Of a stretch of DNA of 64,000 nt, positions 10,780-22,457 are shown piece after piece; the first letter of the stretch is position 1; each line of letters starts with the position of its first letter. This DNA is from Monoplex corrugatus (Eukaryota > Mollusca > Gastropoda > Littorinimorpha > Ranellidae). The position numbers were made by a program, and so were the translations under genes. The DNA lies in contig JAPXFY010000031.1 of NCBI GenBank assembly GCA_030674185.1, forward strand, positions 44,489,066-44,553,065, read 5' to 3'. The notes below the pieces were generated by a model. The model had not been told where the DNA came from and did no database searches. It saw nothing but the letters and a program-made list of their open reading frames with translations.

Positions 10780-12000
10780 AAAGATCAACCGGGTGATTGA
10801 TGTACTTTGTGTCTCTGTGGTATACTTTGTGCCTCCTTGATGTATTTTGTGTCTCTGTGGTGTACTTTGTGCCTCTGACGGACTGTGCTCCATGACGTAC
10901 TGTGCCTCCATGACATACTTTGTGCTCCCATGACGTACTCTGTGACGGACTTTGTGCTCCCGTGACGTACTCTGTGATGGACTTTGTGCTCCCGTGAGGT
11001 ACTCTGTGCCGGACTTTGTGCTTCCTGTGACGTACTCTGTGCTCCCGTGACGTATTCTGTGCCGGACTTTGTGCTCCCGTGACATACTCTGTGACGGACT
11101 TTGTGCTCCCGTGATGTACTCTGTGACGGACTTTGTGCTCCCGTGACGTACTCTGTGACGGACTTTGTGCTCCCGTGACGTACACTGTGACAGACTTTGT
11201 GCTCCCGTGACGTACTCTGTGACGGACTTTGTGCTCCGTGACGTACTCTGTGACGACTTTGTGCTCCCGTGAATACCTGTCTTGCGACTTTTGCTCCGTG
11301 ACGGACTCTGTGACGGACTTTGTGCACCGTGACATACTCTGTGACAGACTTTGTGCTCCCGTGACGTCTCTGTGACGGACTTTGTGCTCCCGTGACGATT
11401 CTCTGTGACGGACTTTGTGCTCCCGTGACGTTCTCTGTGACGGACTTTGTGCTCCCGTGAACGTTCTCTGTGACGGACTTTGTGCTCCCGTGACGTTCTC
11501 TGTGACGGACTTTGTGCTCCTGTGACGGACTTTGTGCCCCGTGACGTACTCTGTGACGGACTTTGTGCCTCCGTGACATACTTTGTGCCTCCGTGACATG
11601 CTCTGTGACGGACTTTGTGCTCCGTGACTACTCTGTGACGTTTGTCTCCGTGACGTATCTCTGTGACGGACTTTGTGCTCCCGTGACGATCTCTGTGACG
11701 GACTTTGTGCTTCCGTGACGGACTCTGTGACGACTTTGTGCTCCGTGACTTCTCTGTGACGGACTTTGTGCTCCGTGACTTCTCTGTGACGGACTTTGTG
11801 CTCCCGTGACGTTTCTTGCTGTGACGGACTTTGTGCTCCCGTGACGTTCTCTGTGCCTCTGTGACAGACTTTGTGCTCCTGTGACGGACTTTGTGCTCCC
11901 GTGACGTACTCTGTGACGACTTTGTGCCTCCGTGACATACTTTGTGCCTCCGTGACATGCTTTGTGTCTCATGACATTCTTTGTGCCAACAAAAGAGTTG
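10780..12000. repeat. 32-bp CpG-containing minisatellite
   Basis: Tandem units of about 32 bp: GTGACGTACTCTGTGACG followed by GACTTTGTGCTCCC. The left flank (10780-10900) is a diverged AT-richer form (GTGTACTTTGTGCCTC). Many units lack one base (GACGACTTTG, TGACGTCTCTG, GTGACTTCTC). CpG is unusually dense for this window, two to four per unit. It lies in the dyskerin intron 10689-18223. Three long reverse-strand frames are repeat artefacts. Confidence 0.95.
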
Positions 12001-12640
12001 TTTGATGGAGTTCCAGGTATGTTTGTGTCACTTAAACACTCATGTTTAAGCCTACTAATGCATTTGTCATAAAGCCGACTGAGTATGGTTAGGGCCATAA
12101 GACCTTGTCAATTCTCCCACGTCCCATACATGACAGAAAAAATTTGCTCATTTAACATGTCATTGTTTGTAGGGCAGAGCAGTTTTTGTATTAAGTTTGT
12201 TATATGGCCAAAGTTGTGTTTAAGTTTTGTACCAGAAGTTTGTTCATGCATACTAGTGTTTTACAAAGTTTTGTGATTAAGTTGTGTTTAGGCAAAACGA
12301 GTGTTTGTTTTTATTACAGTTGTTTATAGGCAAACGGTGTTAATGTTTTGTTTAGAAGTTGTTTTACTATGGATAAACCTTGTTGTGATAATGTTTTGTA
12401 GATTAAGTTGTTTATATGGCAAAACCTTGTGTCTAATGTTTTGTGATAGTAGTTTTCTATGTACTCTAGTGCCTAAGTTTTGTCATTTAAGTTGTGTTAT
12501 ATGGCACCTGAGTTTTTGTTTGTATTAAGTTGTGTTACTAGATAAACCGTTTTAATGTTTTGTGATTAAGTTGTGTTATAGGCATAAACAGTGTTTTGTT
12601 CTTGTTACAGTTGTTTGCTAGGCCAAACAGTTTTAGTTTG
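12001..12640. repeat. Degenerate forerunner of the 33-bp array
   Basis: Noisy sequence in which GTTTTGTNATTAAGTTGTG and TAGGC.AAAC words recur at irregular spacing. They merge at about 12640 into the regular 33-bp array. This is either the decayed edge of that array or a badly resolved consensus. No exon matching the missing dyskerin W...Y.DY motif was found here. Confidence 0.7.
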
Positions 12641-15600
12641 TCATTATTAAAGTCTGTTGAGTAGGCCATTAAGTTTTGTCATTTACAGTTGTTAGTAGGC
12701 CAGAAGTTTTGTCATTTACGTTGTTAGTAGGCCAGAGTTTTGTCATTTACAGTTGTTAGTAGGCCAGAAGTTTTGTCATTTACAGTTGTTAGTAGGCCAG
12801 GAGTTTTGTCATTTACATGTTGTTAGTAGGCCAGAGTTTTGTCATTTACAGTTGTTTGTAGGCCAGAAGTTTTGTCATTTATTCAGTTGTTTGTAGGCCA
12901 GAAGTTTTGTCATTTACAGTTGTTAGTAGCCAGAATTTTGTCATTTTAAGTCGTTTGTAGGCCAGAAGTTTTGTCATTTACAGTTGTTTGTAGGCCAGAA
13001 GTTTTGTCATTTACAGTTGTTAGTAGGCCAGAAGTTTTGTCATTTACAGTTGTTGTAGGTCAGAAGTTTTGTCATTTACAGTTGTTTGTAGGCCAGAAGT
13101 TTTGTCATTTACAGTTGTTAGTAGGCCAGAAGTTTTGTCATTTACAGTTGTTGTAGGCCAGAAGTTTTGTCATTTACAGTTGTTTGTAGGCCAGAAGTTT
13201 TGTCATTTACAGTTGTTTGTAGGCCAGAATTTTGTCATTTACATAGTTGTTTGTAGGCCAAAGTTTTGTCATTTACAGTCAGTTGTTTGTAGGCCAGAGT
13301 TTTGTCATTTACAGTTGTTTGTAGGCCAGAAGTTTTGTCATTTACAGTTTTGTAGGCCAGAAGTTTTGTCATTTACAGTTGTTTGTAGGCCAGAAGTTTT
13401 GTCATTTACATTTGTTTGTAGGCCAGGAGTTTTGTCATTTACAGTTGTTTGTAGGCCAGAAGTTTTGTCATTTAGTTGTTTGTAGGCCAGAAGTTTTGTC
13501 ATTTACAGTCAGTTGTTTGTAGGCCAGGAGTTTTGTCATTTACATCGTTGTTTGTAGGCCAGAAGTTTTGTCATTTATAGTCAGTTGTTTGTAGACCAGA
13601 AGTTTTGTCATTCATTTTACAGAGTTTTGTCATTATGTGTAGGCCAGAAGTTTTGTCATTTACAGTTGTTTGTAGCCAGAAGTTTTGTCATTACAGTTGT
13701 TTGTAGGCCAGAAGTTTTGTCATTTACAGTTGTTTGTAGGCCAGAAGTTTTGTCATTTAAGTCGTTGTAGGCCAGAAGTTTTGTCATGTACAGTTGTTTG
13801 TAGGCCAGAAGTTTTGTCATTTATCAGTTGTTTGTAGGCCAGAAGTTTTGTCATTTATCAGTTTAGTAGGCCAGAAGTTTTGTCATTTACAGTTGTTAGT
13901 AGGCCAGAAGTTTTGTCATTTACAGTTGTTAGTAGGCCAGAAGTTTTATCATGTACAGTTGTTTGTAGGCCAGAAGTTTTGTCATGTACTTGTTGTAGGC
14001 CAGAAGTTTTGTCATTTACAGTCGTTTGTAGGCCAGAAGTTTTGTCATTTACAGTCTTGTTAGTAGGCCAGAAGTTTTGTCATTTACAGTTGTTGTAGGC
14101 CAGAAGTTTTGTCATTTACATCAGTTGTTAGAGCCAGAAGTTTTGTCATGTACAGTTGTTTGTAGGCCAGAGTTTTGTCATTTACATTTGTTTGTAGGCC
14201 AGAAGTTTTGTCATGTACAGTTGTTTGTAGGCCAGAAGTTTTGTCATTTACAGTTGTTTGTAGGCCAGAAGTTTTGTCATTTAAAGGTTTGTAGGCCAGA
14301 AGTTTTGTCATTACAGTCAGTTGTTTAGTAGGCCAGAGTTTTGTCATTTACATTTGTTGTAGGCCAGAAGTTTTGTCATTTACAGTTGTTTGTAGGACCA
14401 GAAGTTTTGTCATTTACAGTGTTGTTGTAGGCCAGAGTTTTGTCATTTACATTGTTTGTAGGCCAGAAGTTTTGTCATTTAAGTCAGTTGTTAGTAGCCA
14501 GGAGTTTTGTCATTTACATTTGTTGTAGGCCAGAGTTTTGTCATTTACAGTCAGTTGTTTGTAGGCCAGAGTTTTGTCATTTACAGTCTTGTTTGTAGGC
14601 CAGAAGTTTTGTCATTTACAGCTTGTTTGTAGGCCAGAAGTTTTGTCATTTACAGTTGTTTGTAGGCCAGAAGTTTTGTCATTTACAGTCAGTTGTTTGT
14701 AGGCCAGAAGTTTTGTCATTTACAGTTGTTAGTAGGCCAGAAGTTTTGTCATTTACAGTTGTTAGTAGGCCAGAAGTTTTGTCATTTACAGTTGTTTGTA
14801 GGCCAGGAGTTTTGTCATTTACAGTCAGTTGTTTGTAGGCCAGAAGTTTTGTCATTTACAGTTGTTTGTAGGCCAGAAGTTTTGTCATTTACATCAGTTG
14901 TTTGTAGGCCAGAAGTTTTGTCATTTATAGTTGTTAGTAGGCCAGAAGTTTTGTCATTTATAGTTGTTAGTAGGCCAGAAGTTTTGTCATTTACAGTTGT
15001 TTAGTAGGCCAGAAGTTTTGTCATGTACAGTTGTTTGTAGGCCAGAAGTTTTGTCATGTACAGTTATTTGTAGGCCAGAAGTTTTGTCATTTACAGTTGT
15101 TGTAGGCCAGAAGTTTTGTCATTACAGTTGTTTGTAGGCCAGAAGTTTTGTCATTTACAGTTGTTTGTAGGCCAGAAGTTTTGTCATTTACAGTTTTGTA
15201 GGCCAGAAGTTTTGTCATGTACAGTTGTTGTAGGCCAGAAGTTTTGTCATTTACAGTTGTTAGTAGGCCAGAAGTTTTGTCATTTATCAGTTGTTTGTAG
15301 GCCAGAGTTTTGTCATTTACATTTGTTAGTAGGCCAGAAGTTTTGTCATTTACAGTCAGTTTTAGTAGGACCAGAAGTTTTGTCATTTACAGTCAGTTGT
15401 TAGTAGGCCAGAAGTTTTGTCATTTACAGTTGTTAGTAGGCCAGAAGTTTTGTCATTTACAGTTGTTTGTAGGCCAAAGTTTTGTCATTTACAGTTGTTA
15501 GTAGGCCACAAGTTTTGTTATTTACAGTTGTTAGTAGGCCAGAAGTTTTGTCATGTACAGTTGTTAGTAGGCCAGAAGTTTTGTCATTTACAGTCAGTTG

Positions 15601-18205
15601 TTAGTAGGCCAGAAGTTTTGTCATTTACAGTCAGTTGTTAGTAGGCCAGGAGTTTTGTCATTTACAGTTGTTAGTAGGCCAGAAGTTTTGTCATTTACAG
15701 TTGTTTGTAGGCCAGAAGTTTTGTCATTTACAGTTGTTTGTAGGCCAGAGTTTTGTCATTTACAGTCAGTTGTTTGTAGGCCAGAAGTTTTGTCATTTAC
15801 AGTTGTTAGTAGGCCAGAAGTTTTGTCATTTAAGTGTTTGTAGGCCAGAAGTTTTGTCATTTACAGTTGTTTGTAGGCCAGAGTTTTGTCATTTACAGTT
15901 TTTGTAGGCCAGAAGTTTTGTCATTACAGTTATTTGTAGGCCAGAAGTTTTGTCATTTATAGTCGTTTGTAGGCCAGAAGTTTTGTCATTTACAGTTGTT
16001 TGTAGGCCAGAAGTTTTGTCATTACAGTTGTTTGTAGGCCAGAAGTTTTGTCATTTACAGTTGTTGTAGGCCAGAAGTTTTGTCATTTACAGTTGTTAGT
16101 AGGCCAGAAGTTTTGTCATTTACAGTTGTTTAGTAGGCCAGAAGTTTTGTCATGTACAGTTGTTTGTAGGCCAGAAGTTTTGTCATTTACAGTTTGTAGG
16201 CCAGAAGTTTTGTCACATTTACAGTCATTTACTTGTTAGGCCAGAAGTTTTGTCATTTACAGTGTTGTAATTTGAGCGAGAAGATTTTGTCATTTACAGT
16301 ATTTAGTAGGCCAGAAGTTTTGTCATTTACAGTCAGTTGTTAGTAGGCCAGAGTTTTGTCATTTACAGTTGTTAGTAGGCCAGAAGTTTTGTCATTTACA
16401 TGTTGTTAGTAGGCCAGAGTTTTGTCATTTACAGTTGTTAGTAGGCCAGAAGTTTTGTCATTTACAGTTGTTGTAGGCCAGAAGTTTTGTCATGTACAGT
16501 TGTTAGTAGGCCAAAGTTTTGTATTTACAGTCAAGTTTGTTATTGTAGGCCAGAAGTTTTGTCATTTACAGTCAGTTGTTAGTAGGCCAGAGTTTTGTCA
16601 TTTACAGATTGTTAGTAGGCCATGAAAGTTGTTGTCAAGTTTGTTTACAGTTGTTTGTAGGCCAGAAGTTTTGTCATTTACAGTTGTTTGTAGGCCAGGA
16701 GTTTTGTCATTTACAGTCAGTTGTTTGTAGGCCAGAAGTTTTGTCATTTACAGTTGTTAGTAGGCCAGAAGTTTTGTCATTTATAGTCGTTAGTAGGCCA
16801 GAAGTTTTGTCATTTACAGTTGTTTGTAGGCCAGAGTTTTGTCATTACAGTTGTTTGTAGGCCAGAAGTTTTGTCATTTACAGTTATTTGTAGGCCAGAA
16901 GTTTTGTCATTTAATTTGTTTGTAGGCCAGAAGTTTTGTCATGTTACAGTTGTTTGTAGGCCAGAAGTTTTGTCATTTACACAGTTGTTTGTAGGCCAGA
17001 GTTTTGTCATTTACAGTTTGTAGGCCAGAAGTTTTGTCATGTACAGTTGTTATGTAGGCCAGAAGTTTTGTCATTTACAGTTGTTAGTAGGCCAGAAGTT
17101 TTGTCATGTACAGTTGTTTGTAGGCCAGGGTTTTGTCATGTACTTGTTAGTAGGCCAGAAGTTTTGTCATTTACAGTCAGTTCTTAGTAGGCCAGAAGTT
17201 TTGTCATTTACAGTCAGTTGTTAATAGGCCAGAAGTTTTGTCATTTACAGTTGTTAGTAGGCCAGAAGTTTTGTCATTTACAGTCAGTTGTTAGTAGGCC
17301 AGAGTTTTGTCATTTACAGTTGTTTAGTAGGCCAGAAGTTTTGTCATTTACAGTTGTTTGTAGGCCAAAAGTTTTGTCATTTACAGTTGTTAGTAGGCCA
17401 CAAGTTTTGTTATTTACAGTTGTTAGTAGGCCAGAAGTTTTGTCATGTACAGTTGTTAGTAGGCCAGAAGTTTTGTCATTTACAGTCAGTTGTTAGTAGG
17501 CCAGAAGTTTTGTCATTTACAGTCAGTTGTTAGTAGGCCAGGAGTTTTGTCATTTACAGTTGTTAGTAGGCCAGGAGTTTTGTCATTTACAGTTGTTAGT
17601 AGGCCAGAAGTTTTGTCATTTACAGTTGTTTGTAGGCCAGAAGTTTTGTCATTTACAGTTGTTTGTAGGCCAGGAGTTTTGTCATTTACAGTCAGTTGTT
17701 TGTAGGCCAGAAGTTTTGTCATTTACAGTTGTTAGTAGGCCAGAAGTTTTGTCATTTACAGTTGTTAGTAGGCCAGAAGTTTTGTCATTTACAGTTGTTA
17801 GTAGGCCACAAGTTTTGTTATTTACAGTTGTTAGTAGGCCAGAAGTTTTGTCATGTACAGTTGTTAGTAGGCCAGAAGTTTTGTCATTTACAGTCAGTTG
17901 TTAGTAGGCCAGAAGTTTTGTCATTTACAGTCAGTTGTTAGTAGGCCAGGAGTTTTGTCATTTACAGTTGTTAGTAGGCCAGGAGTTTTGTCATTTACAG
18001 TTGTTAGTAGGCCAGAAGTTTTGTCATTTACAGTTGTTTGTAGGCCAGAAGTTTTGTCATTTACAGTTGTTTGTAGGCCAGGAGTTTTGTCATTTACAGT
18101 CAGTTGTTTGTAGGCCAGAAGTTTTGTCATTTACAGTTGTTAGTAGGCCAGAAGTTTTGTCATTTACAGTCAGTTGTTTGTAGGCCAGAAGTTTTGTCAT
18201 TTACA
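12641..18205. repeat. 33-bp minisatellite, the largest array in the window
   Basis: Roughly 165 tandem copies of GTAGGCCAGAAGTTTTGTC followed by ATTTACAGTTGTTA or ATTTACAGTTGTTT. Recurrent 37-bp variants insert an extra CAGT. Each unit carries TTTTGTCATTTACAG, a plausible splice acceptor in the direction of the dyskerin gene. The array stops less than 20 bp from the exon at 18224. A block of about 408 bp is repeated almost exactly (about 17490-17897 and 17898-18305 in phase), marked by the rare variant CCACAAGTTTTGTTATT at 17397 and 17805, and again at 15505. Confidence 0.97.
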
Positions 18206-18223
18206 GTTTTATCTTGTTACTAG

Positions 18224-18308
18224 GATGCAAGTTCCAGAAGCATCGTCGGTCCCCCAAGCAGAAGCAGCCACACCCGTGACATCATCGCTGTCGTCATCAT
18301 CGTCAAAG
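18224..18308 (+). CDS. DKC1: Dyskerin exon: start of the C-terminal tail
   Basis: One base plus 28 codons: MQVPEASSVPQAEAA, TPVTSSLSSSSSK. Low-complexity Ala/Ser/Pro sequence like the region before the lysine-rich tail of animal dyskerins. The acceptor is TTGTTACTAG ending at 18223 and the donor GTATTA at 18309. The assignment rests on splice phase: it ends in phase 0 and the next exon opens RKRKSSDS, as the human protein runs AKRKRESES at this place. Conservation alone would not identify it. The acceptor region resembles one unit of the adjoining 33-bp array (TTGTTACTAGG against TTGTTAGTAGG). Confidence 0.75.
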
Positions 18309-18855
18309 GTATTACGTCTTTTTCTAGCTGTCAAACTATGATAAGGCCATGAAGTGTAAGATGAGCAAATTTTGCTTAGTGATTTTTTTTTAAAAGATTG
18401 AACATCCAAGCTTCTGTGCCACAATGTGATTATTGTTGAAAAAGAAAAAAGCATCTATAAAATCTGTTAAAATCATAACAGAGGTGCCAACCATTGGGTT
18501 TGGCTGTATTATTTTTCACTCAGAATATGTACAAAATCTGTAAATGACCAACAGATCTGAAACTCCAAGAATTTGTGATGCTGCGCAAAGGCGAAGCTGT
18601 AACAACTGCAGAACAGTTGCTCTCGTCAGCCACACCAGTAAGATCTTTCTAATCATCATCTGGAATGGAGTACAGTGAAAAGTTGAAAAAGAGTTGTCAC
18701 ATTGTCAGGCTGGGTACAGAGCAAATAGAGGCACCACTGATAAGCTGTTTGTCCTATAAATTATCATAGAAAAACATTGACAAGAAGCATTCATCACTTT
18801 CATTGACTATGTACATATAGCAAGGCTGTTGGTAGCATCGAATGTTCCAGCCTTT
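18309..18855. other. Dyskerin intron, no gene seen
   Basis: Unique-looking AT-rich intron sequence. Nothing recognisable before the TTAA-bounded element at 18856. Confidence 0.75.
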
Positions 18856-19491
18856 TTAACTCTCTCGCTACGAGCATTGGGATTTCCCGATCATGTCTCA
18901 ACAACGATTGTCTACGAGTGTCGGGAGAAATCCGACTTGAGTTTTGAAAATTCTCGGGGCTTTCAGTATTTCCATTAACCAATACTAATAGCCAGAAATA
19001 GATTGTCTGGTCATTCTTAGCCTCGTTTCAGGCCATGAGGTCACTGTACTATGCAGTTGGTGTGTAAACAGTGCTAAGTTCACAACCCACTATCTCTGCA
19101 GCGAAGCAGATGACAGAAAAGCAAATGGCTGAACAATACTTAACAACTCGGCGCTGTTCAACACGATCTCTTCCTTCAGTGCACGTGGGATCTTATCAAA
19201 TTTCATTCAAAATGTGACTTTAGGAACTGATGTATTGACCTGACTGTGCATTTTGTAAGGCATTTTTTACCTGAAAATTTCTCTAATTTTACTTGTACCG
19301 TTACTCAGCAACCATGAGGGTTAGACAGTTGAAATTTCAGCATGTTGTACACCAATCTTTTAATATATGACCCGCCAAATTTCAAAACTCTGTTTTCATT
19401 TGTTTGTGTGAGAATTTTTCTCATGACCTATACAGATGGTGTATATCAGGGGAACGGGAAGGGGCATAATCGTAGGTAGCGAGTGAGTTAA
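18856..19491. mobile_element. TTAA-bounded inverted-repeat element, 636 bp
   Basis: The left end reads TTAACTCTCTCGCTACGAGC. The right end, reverse complemented, reads TTAACTCACTCGCTACCTAC, so about 16 of the first 18 bases agree. Both TTAA tetramers are intact. Its interior holds no significant frame. The terminal motif is shared with the larger element at 24137-26106 and the layout with 21786-22457. TTAA specificity points to piggyBac-like mobilisation, by inference only. Confidence 0.8.
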
Positions 19492-19494
19492 TAC

Positions 19495-19735
19495 AAGAAA
19501 GACCAGAGTAATGCGCATTGGAGCTAGGAAACGTCCCAAGATTCTTTATAATAAAACACCTCTGGAAAATGTAAATGACTTAAAATATTTGGACTCAAAA
19601 CAGCTGTTACAACAAGAATTGGCATAGCAAAACCAAAAGTGGTCCAGCTTAACAACATCCAGAAAGATCATGCAGTATCTCAGAAGAAAGATTACTATGA
19701 CTCTTATTTGACCAGGGACATATGTTTGTTATGTG
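19495..19735 (+). mobile_element. LINE reverse-transcriptase fragment
   Basis: Translates to TRVMRIGARKRPKILYNKTP, LENVNDLKYLDSK and onward to RIGIAKPKVVQLNNIQK. This is the familiar segment after the polymerase core of non-LTR elements (KTK.M.I...N...LE.V..FKYLGS). It starts next to the right TTAA of the preceding element and is short, frame-damaged and inactive. It could belong to the same family as the fragment at 4531, which begins just downstream in the protein. Confidence 0.72.
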
Positions 19736-19773
19736 CGGGAATGCGTTAATGTGTATCTTATTTTCTTTTTCAG

Positions 19774-21018
19774 CTTGAAAGATGTGTTGAGAAGTTAGAG
19801 CAGTGATACAGCTTGAAAGATGTGTTGAGACAGTTACAGCAGTGATACAGCTTGAAAGATGTGTTGAGATAGTTAGAGCAGTGATACAGCTTGAAAGATG
19901 TGTTGAGACAGTTAGAGCAGTGATACAGCTTGAAAGATGTGTTGAGATAGTTAGAGCAGTGATACAGCTTGAAAGATGTGTTGAGATAGTTAGAGCAGTG
20001 ATACAGCTTGAAAGATGTGTTGAGACAGTTACAGCAGTGATACAGCTTGAAAGATGTGTTGAGATAGTTAGAGCAGTGATACAGCTTGAAAGATGTGTTG
20101 AGATAGTTACAGCAGTGATACAGCTTGAAAGATGTGTTGAGACAGTTACAGCAGTGATACAGCTTGAAAGATGTGTTGAGATAGTTACAGCAGTGATACA
20201 GCTTGAAAGATGTGTTGAGATAGTTACAGCAGTGATACAGCTTGAAAGATGTGTTGAGACAGTTACAGCAGTGATACAGCTTGAAAGATGTGTTGAGATA
20301 GTTACAGCAGTGATACAGCTTGAAAGATGTGTTGAGACAGTTACAGCAGTGATACAGCTTGAAAGATGTGTTGAGATAGTTACAGCAGTGATACAGCTTC
20401 AAAGATGTGTTGAGATAGTTACAGCAGTGATACAGCTTGAAAGATGTGTTGAGATAGTTAGAGCAGTGATACAGCTTGAAAGATGTGTTGAGATAGTTAG
20501 AGCAGTGATACAGCTTGAAAGATGTGTTGAGATAGTTAGAGCAGTGATACAGCTTCAAAGATGTGTTGAGATAGTTAGAGCAGTGATACAGCTTGAAAGA
20601 TGTGTTGAGACAGTTAGAGCAGTGATACAGCTTCAAAGATGTGTTGAGATATGAGCAGTGATACAGCTTGAAAGATGTGTTGAGATCAGTTAGAGCAGTG
20701 ATACAGCTTCAAAGATGTGTTGAGACAGTTAGAGCAGTGATACAGCTTGAAAGATGTGTTGAGATAGTTAGAGCAGTGATACAGCTTCAAAGATGTGTTG
20801 AGATTAGAGCAGTGATACAGCTTGAAAGATGTGTTGAGATAGTTAGAACAGTGATACAGCTTCAAAGATGTGTTGAGATAGTTAGAGCAGTGATACAGCT
20901 TAAAGATGTGTTGAGATCAGTTAGAGCAGTGATACAGCTTGAAAGATGTGTTGAGATAGTTAGAGCAGTGATACAGCTTGAAAGATGTGTTGAGATAGTT
21001 AGAGCAGTGATACAGCTT
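19774..21018. repeat. 39-bp minisatellite beginning at a strong acceptor
   Basis: About 32 copies of CTTGAAAGATGTGTTGAGA followed by TAGTTAGAGCAGTGATACAG. Variants are GAGAC for GAGAT, TTACAGC for TTAGAGC, and CTTCAAAG. The first unit follows TTATTTTCTTTTTCAG (19758-19773), a near-ideal polypyrimidine tract and AG. Every later unit ends GTGATACAG. At 39 bp (13 codons) both strands stay open for about 285 codons, which is an effect of the period. The last unit runs into a dispersed-repeat piece at 21019. Confidence 0.96.
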
Positions 21019-21162
21019 CGCACAGTCATCTGGACTTTAAACAATAATGATGATGGTTGTCGTATTTAAAAAAATGAAAATTAGAATTACAAAACATCCA
21101 TTATTTTTCACATGCACTGCCACATGTATTTCTAAAAACAAGCGTGTCTGTGGTTTATGTAG

Positions 21163-21305
21163 CGAAAGCGAAAGAGCAGTGACTCAGTGACGACTCTGCT
21201 GACACCAGTCCCCCTACTACGCCAGCCGCTTCCGGAGATGCCGGATCTGAAAAGAAGAAAAAGAAGAAGAAGAAGAAAGACAAACGTGGAGACGAGGAAC
21301 ATGAC
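21163..21305 (+). CDS. DKC1: Dyskerin exon: KKE/D-rich nuclear tail, with a frame break
   Basis: Begins RKRKSSDS and, after a one-base correction near 21184-21190, continues SADTSPPTTPAASGDAGSEK and a run of lysines to DKRGDEEHD. As printed the exon is 143 nt; adding one base makes 144, so both its junctions are phase 0, as the neighbouring exons require. Without the correction the frame reads through as an unrelated Arg-rich peptide. The lysine stretch is the nuclear/nucleolar localisation tail typical of dyskerin. The acceptor is GTTTATGTAG ending at 21162 and the donor GTAAGT at 21306. Confidence 0.87.
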
Positions 21306-21785
21306 GTAAGTGTAGTTTCTGTTTCACTTTTCTCTGGACAGCATTTCTGCGGTCAAATTGAATTCCAGCAACTACTGATGCCTCAGATGCTATGTGAGTT
21401 AAAAAGATCCAGAGTGATTATGGCAAAAGCCACACATCTATTTTTCCAATCTGATGTTTGAAAACAGCTTGTAGATGTTTGCAGTCAACTTCATTGAGAT
21501 GTTTTTGATTGTTTTTTTGCTTGTGGGATTTGTGTGTAGGTTTTGTCTCCCCACCCCCAGTCGCTGCTGTGGTTGAATGGCCGAGAAACATACTGGTCTA
21601 ACTAATGGTATAAATATACTGATCTAAAAACAAATCATCATTACAGGAAGCATATCAGTCTACCTCCAAGCGATTCAGTTATAGATTGATGATTTTTGAA
21701 TGTTTGCAAAGGCATGCAGAATAATGGAAAAGATATTGGTTGGTGCTTGTTTTTTTAATATATATATTTTTTTGTTAAATATTGT
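21306..21785. other. Dyskerin intron, no gene seen
   Basis: T-rich intron sequence with a short poly-T/TA tract at about 21740-21775. Nothing else is recognised. Confidence 0.75.
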
Positions 21786-22457
21786 TTAACTCTTTTCCCG
21801 CCATGGTCGCAATCAAGCGACTTCCCATTCGACTGCCATGGTTGCATTTGTGCGACTTGGAGGGGTCATGCTGAACGATAACTTTTCACGCGGGTACAAA
21901 GCTTCTGTCAGTTCCACTGGTGAATGCAGGCGATTGTGCTATTTTTAAACTTTCTCAGCGACCTAGTTTTTCAGCAGTAAGGCTAAAGTGTGGCTTTGTT
22001 AACTGTCGGAATTTACGTCACGTTTTCTCTGGAAGCGTTTTCTCCAAAATGGCTGCAAATTGACACGCATTGTCTACCACTCCGAGTAGAATAAGCAGAC
22101 AGCTGACTTTGTGTGGAGATTTTCCATTGCTTTTCCTCATTCATTATATTGATATCTGGTGCACAACTCACGAAATAAGGTCAGTAGTACAATAAAAAGT
22201 ATGGAAAAAAAATGTTGGTTTTTCTTTGTAATAAGATTATCTGTGGAATAATCAATCAAGCAAATAAAAATAAGCAAGCATTCATATATAATACAACATC
22301 TGCCCTTTACACAGCAAAAAGAAAGTAAGTGAAAATCATTAACAGTCTTTAAGATATAAGCTTTTAAAAATGCTTACTGCGCTGCAAAATTGGCTGCCCA
22401 AAATGCTTGGCATTGAGGAGTGCCGTTTCTGGGGAAACTTGGCAGTGAAAGAGTTAA
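21786..22457. mobile_element. TTAA-bounded inverted-repeat element, 672 bp
   Basis: The left end is TTAACTCTTTTCCCGCCATG. The right end, reverse complemented, is TTAACTCTTTCACTGCCAAG. Sub-terminal words near the left end also pair: CGACTTCCC.TTCGACTGCCA and CATTTGTGCGACTTGG. Both terminal TTAA are present. No transposase frame is visible, so it is non-autonomous. Confidence 0.78.

Noticed and set aside
11960..12016. A small dyskerin exon ending at a GTATGT donor (12016)
   Set aside because: There is no acceptor with a pyrimidine tract and the translated residues do not match the family.
12641..18205. Possible CRISPR-like array
   Set aside because: Units are contiguous with no unique spacers and the locus is an animal intron.
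19770..20654. Open frames of about 285 codons on both strands with 13-residue repeats
   Set aside because: Explained by the 39-bp unit. Equal openness on both strands and no start, splice or conservation support.
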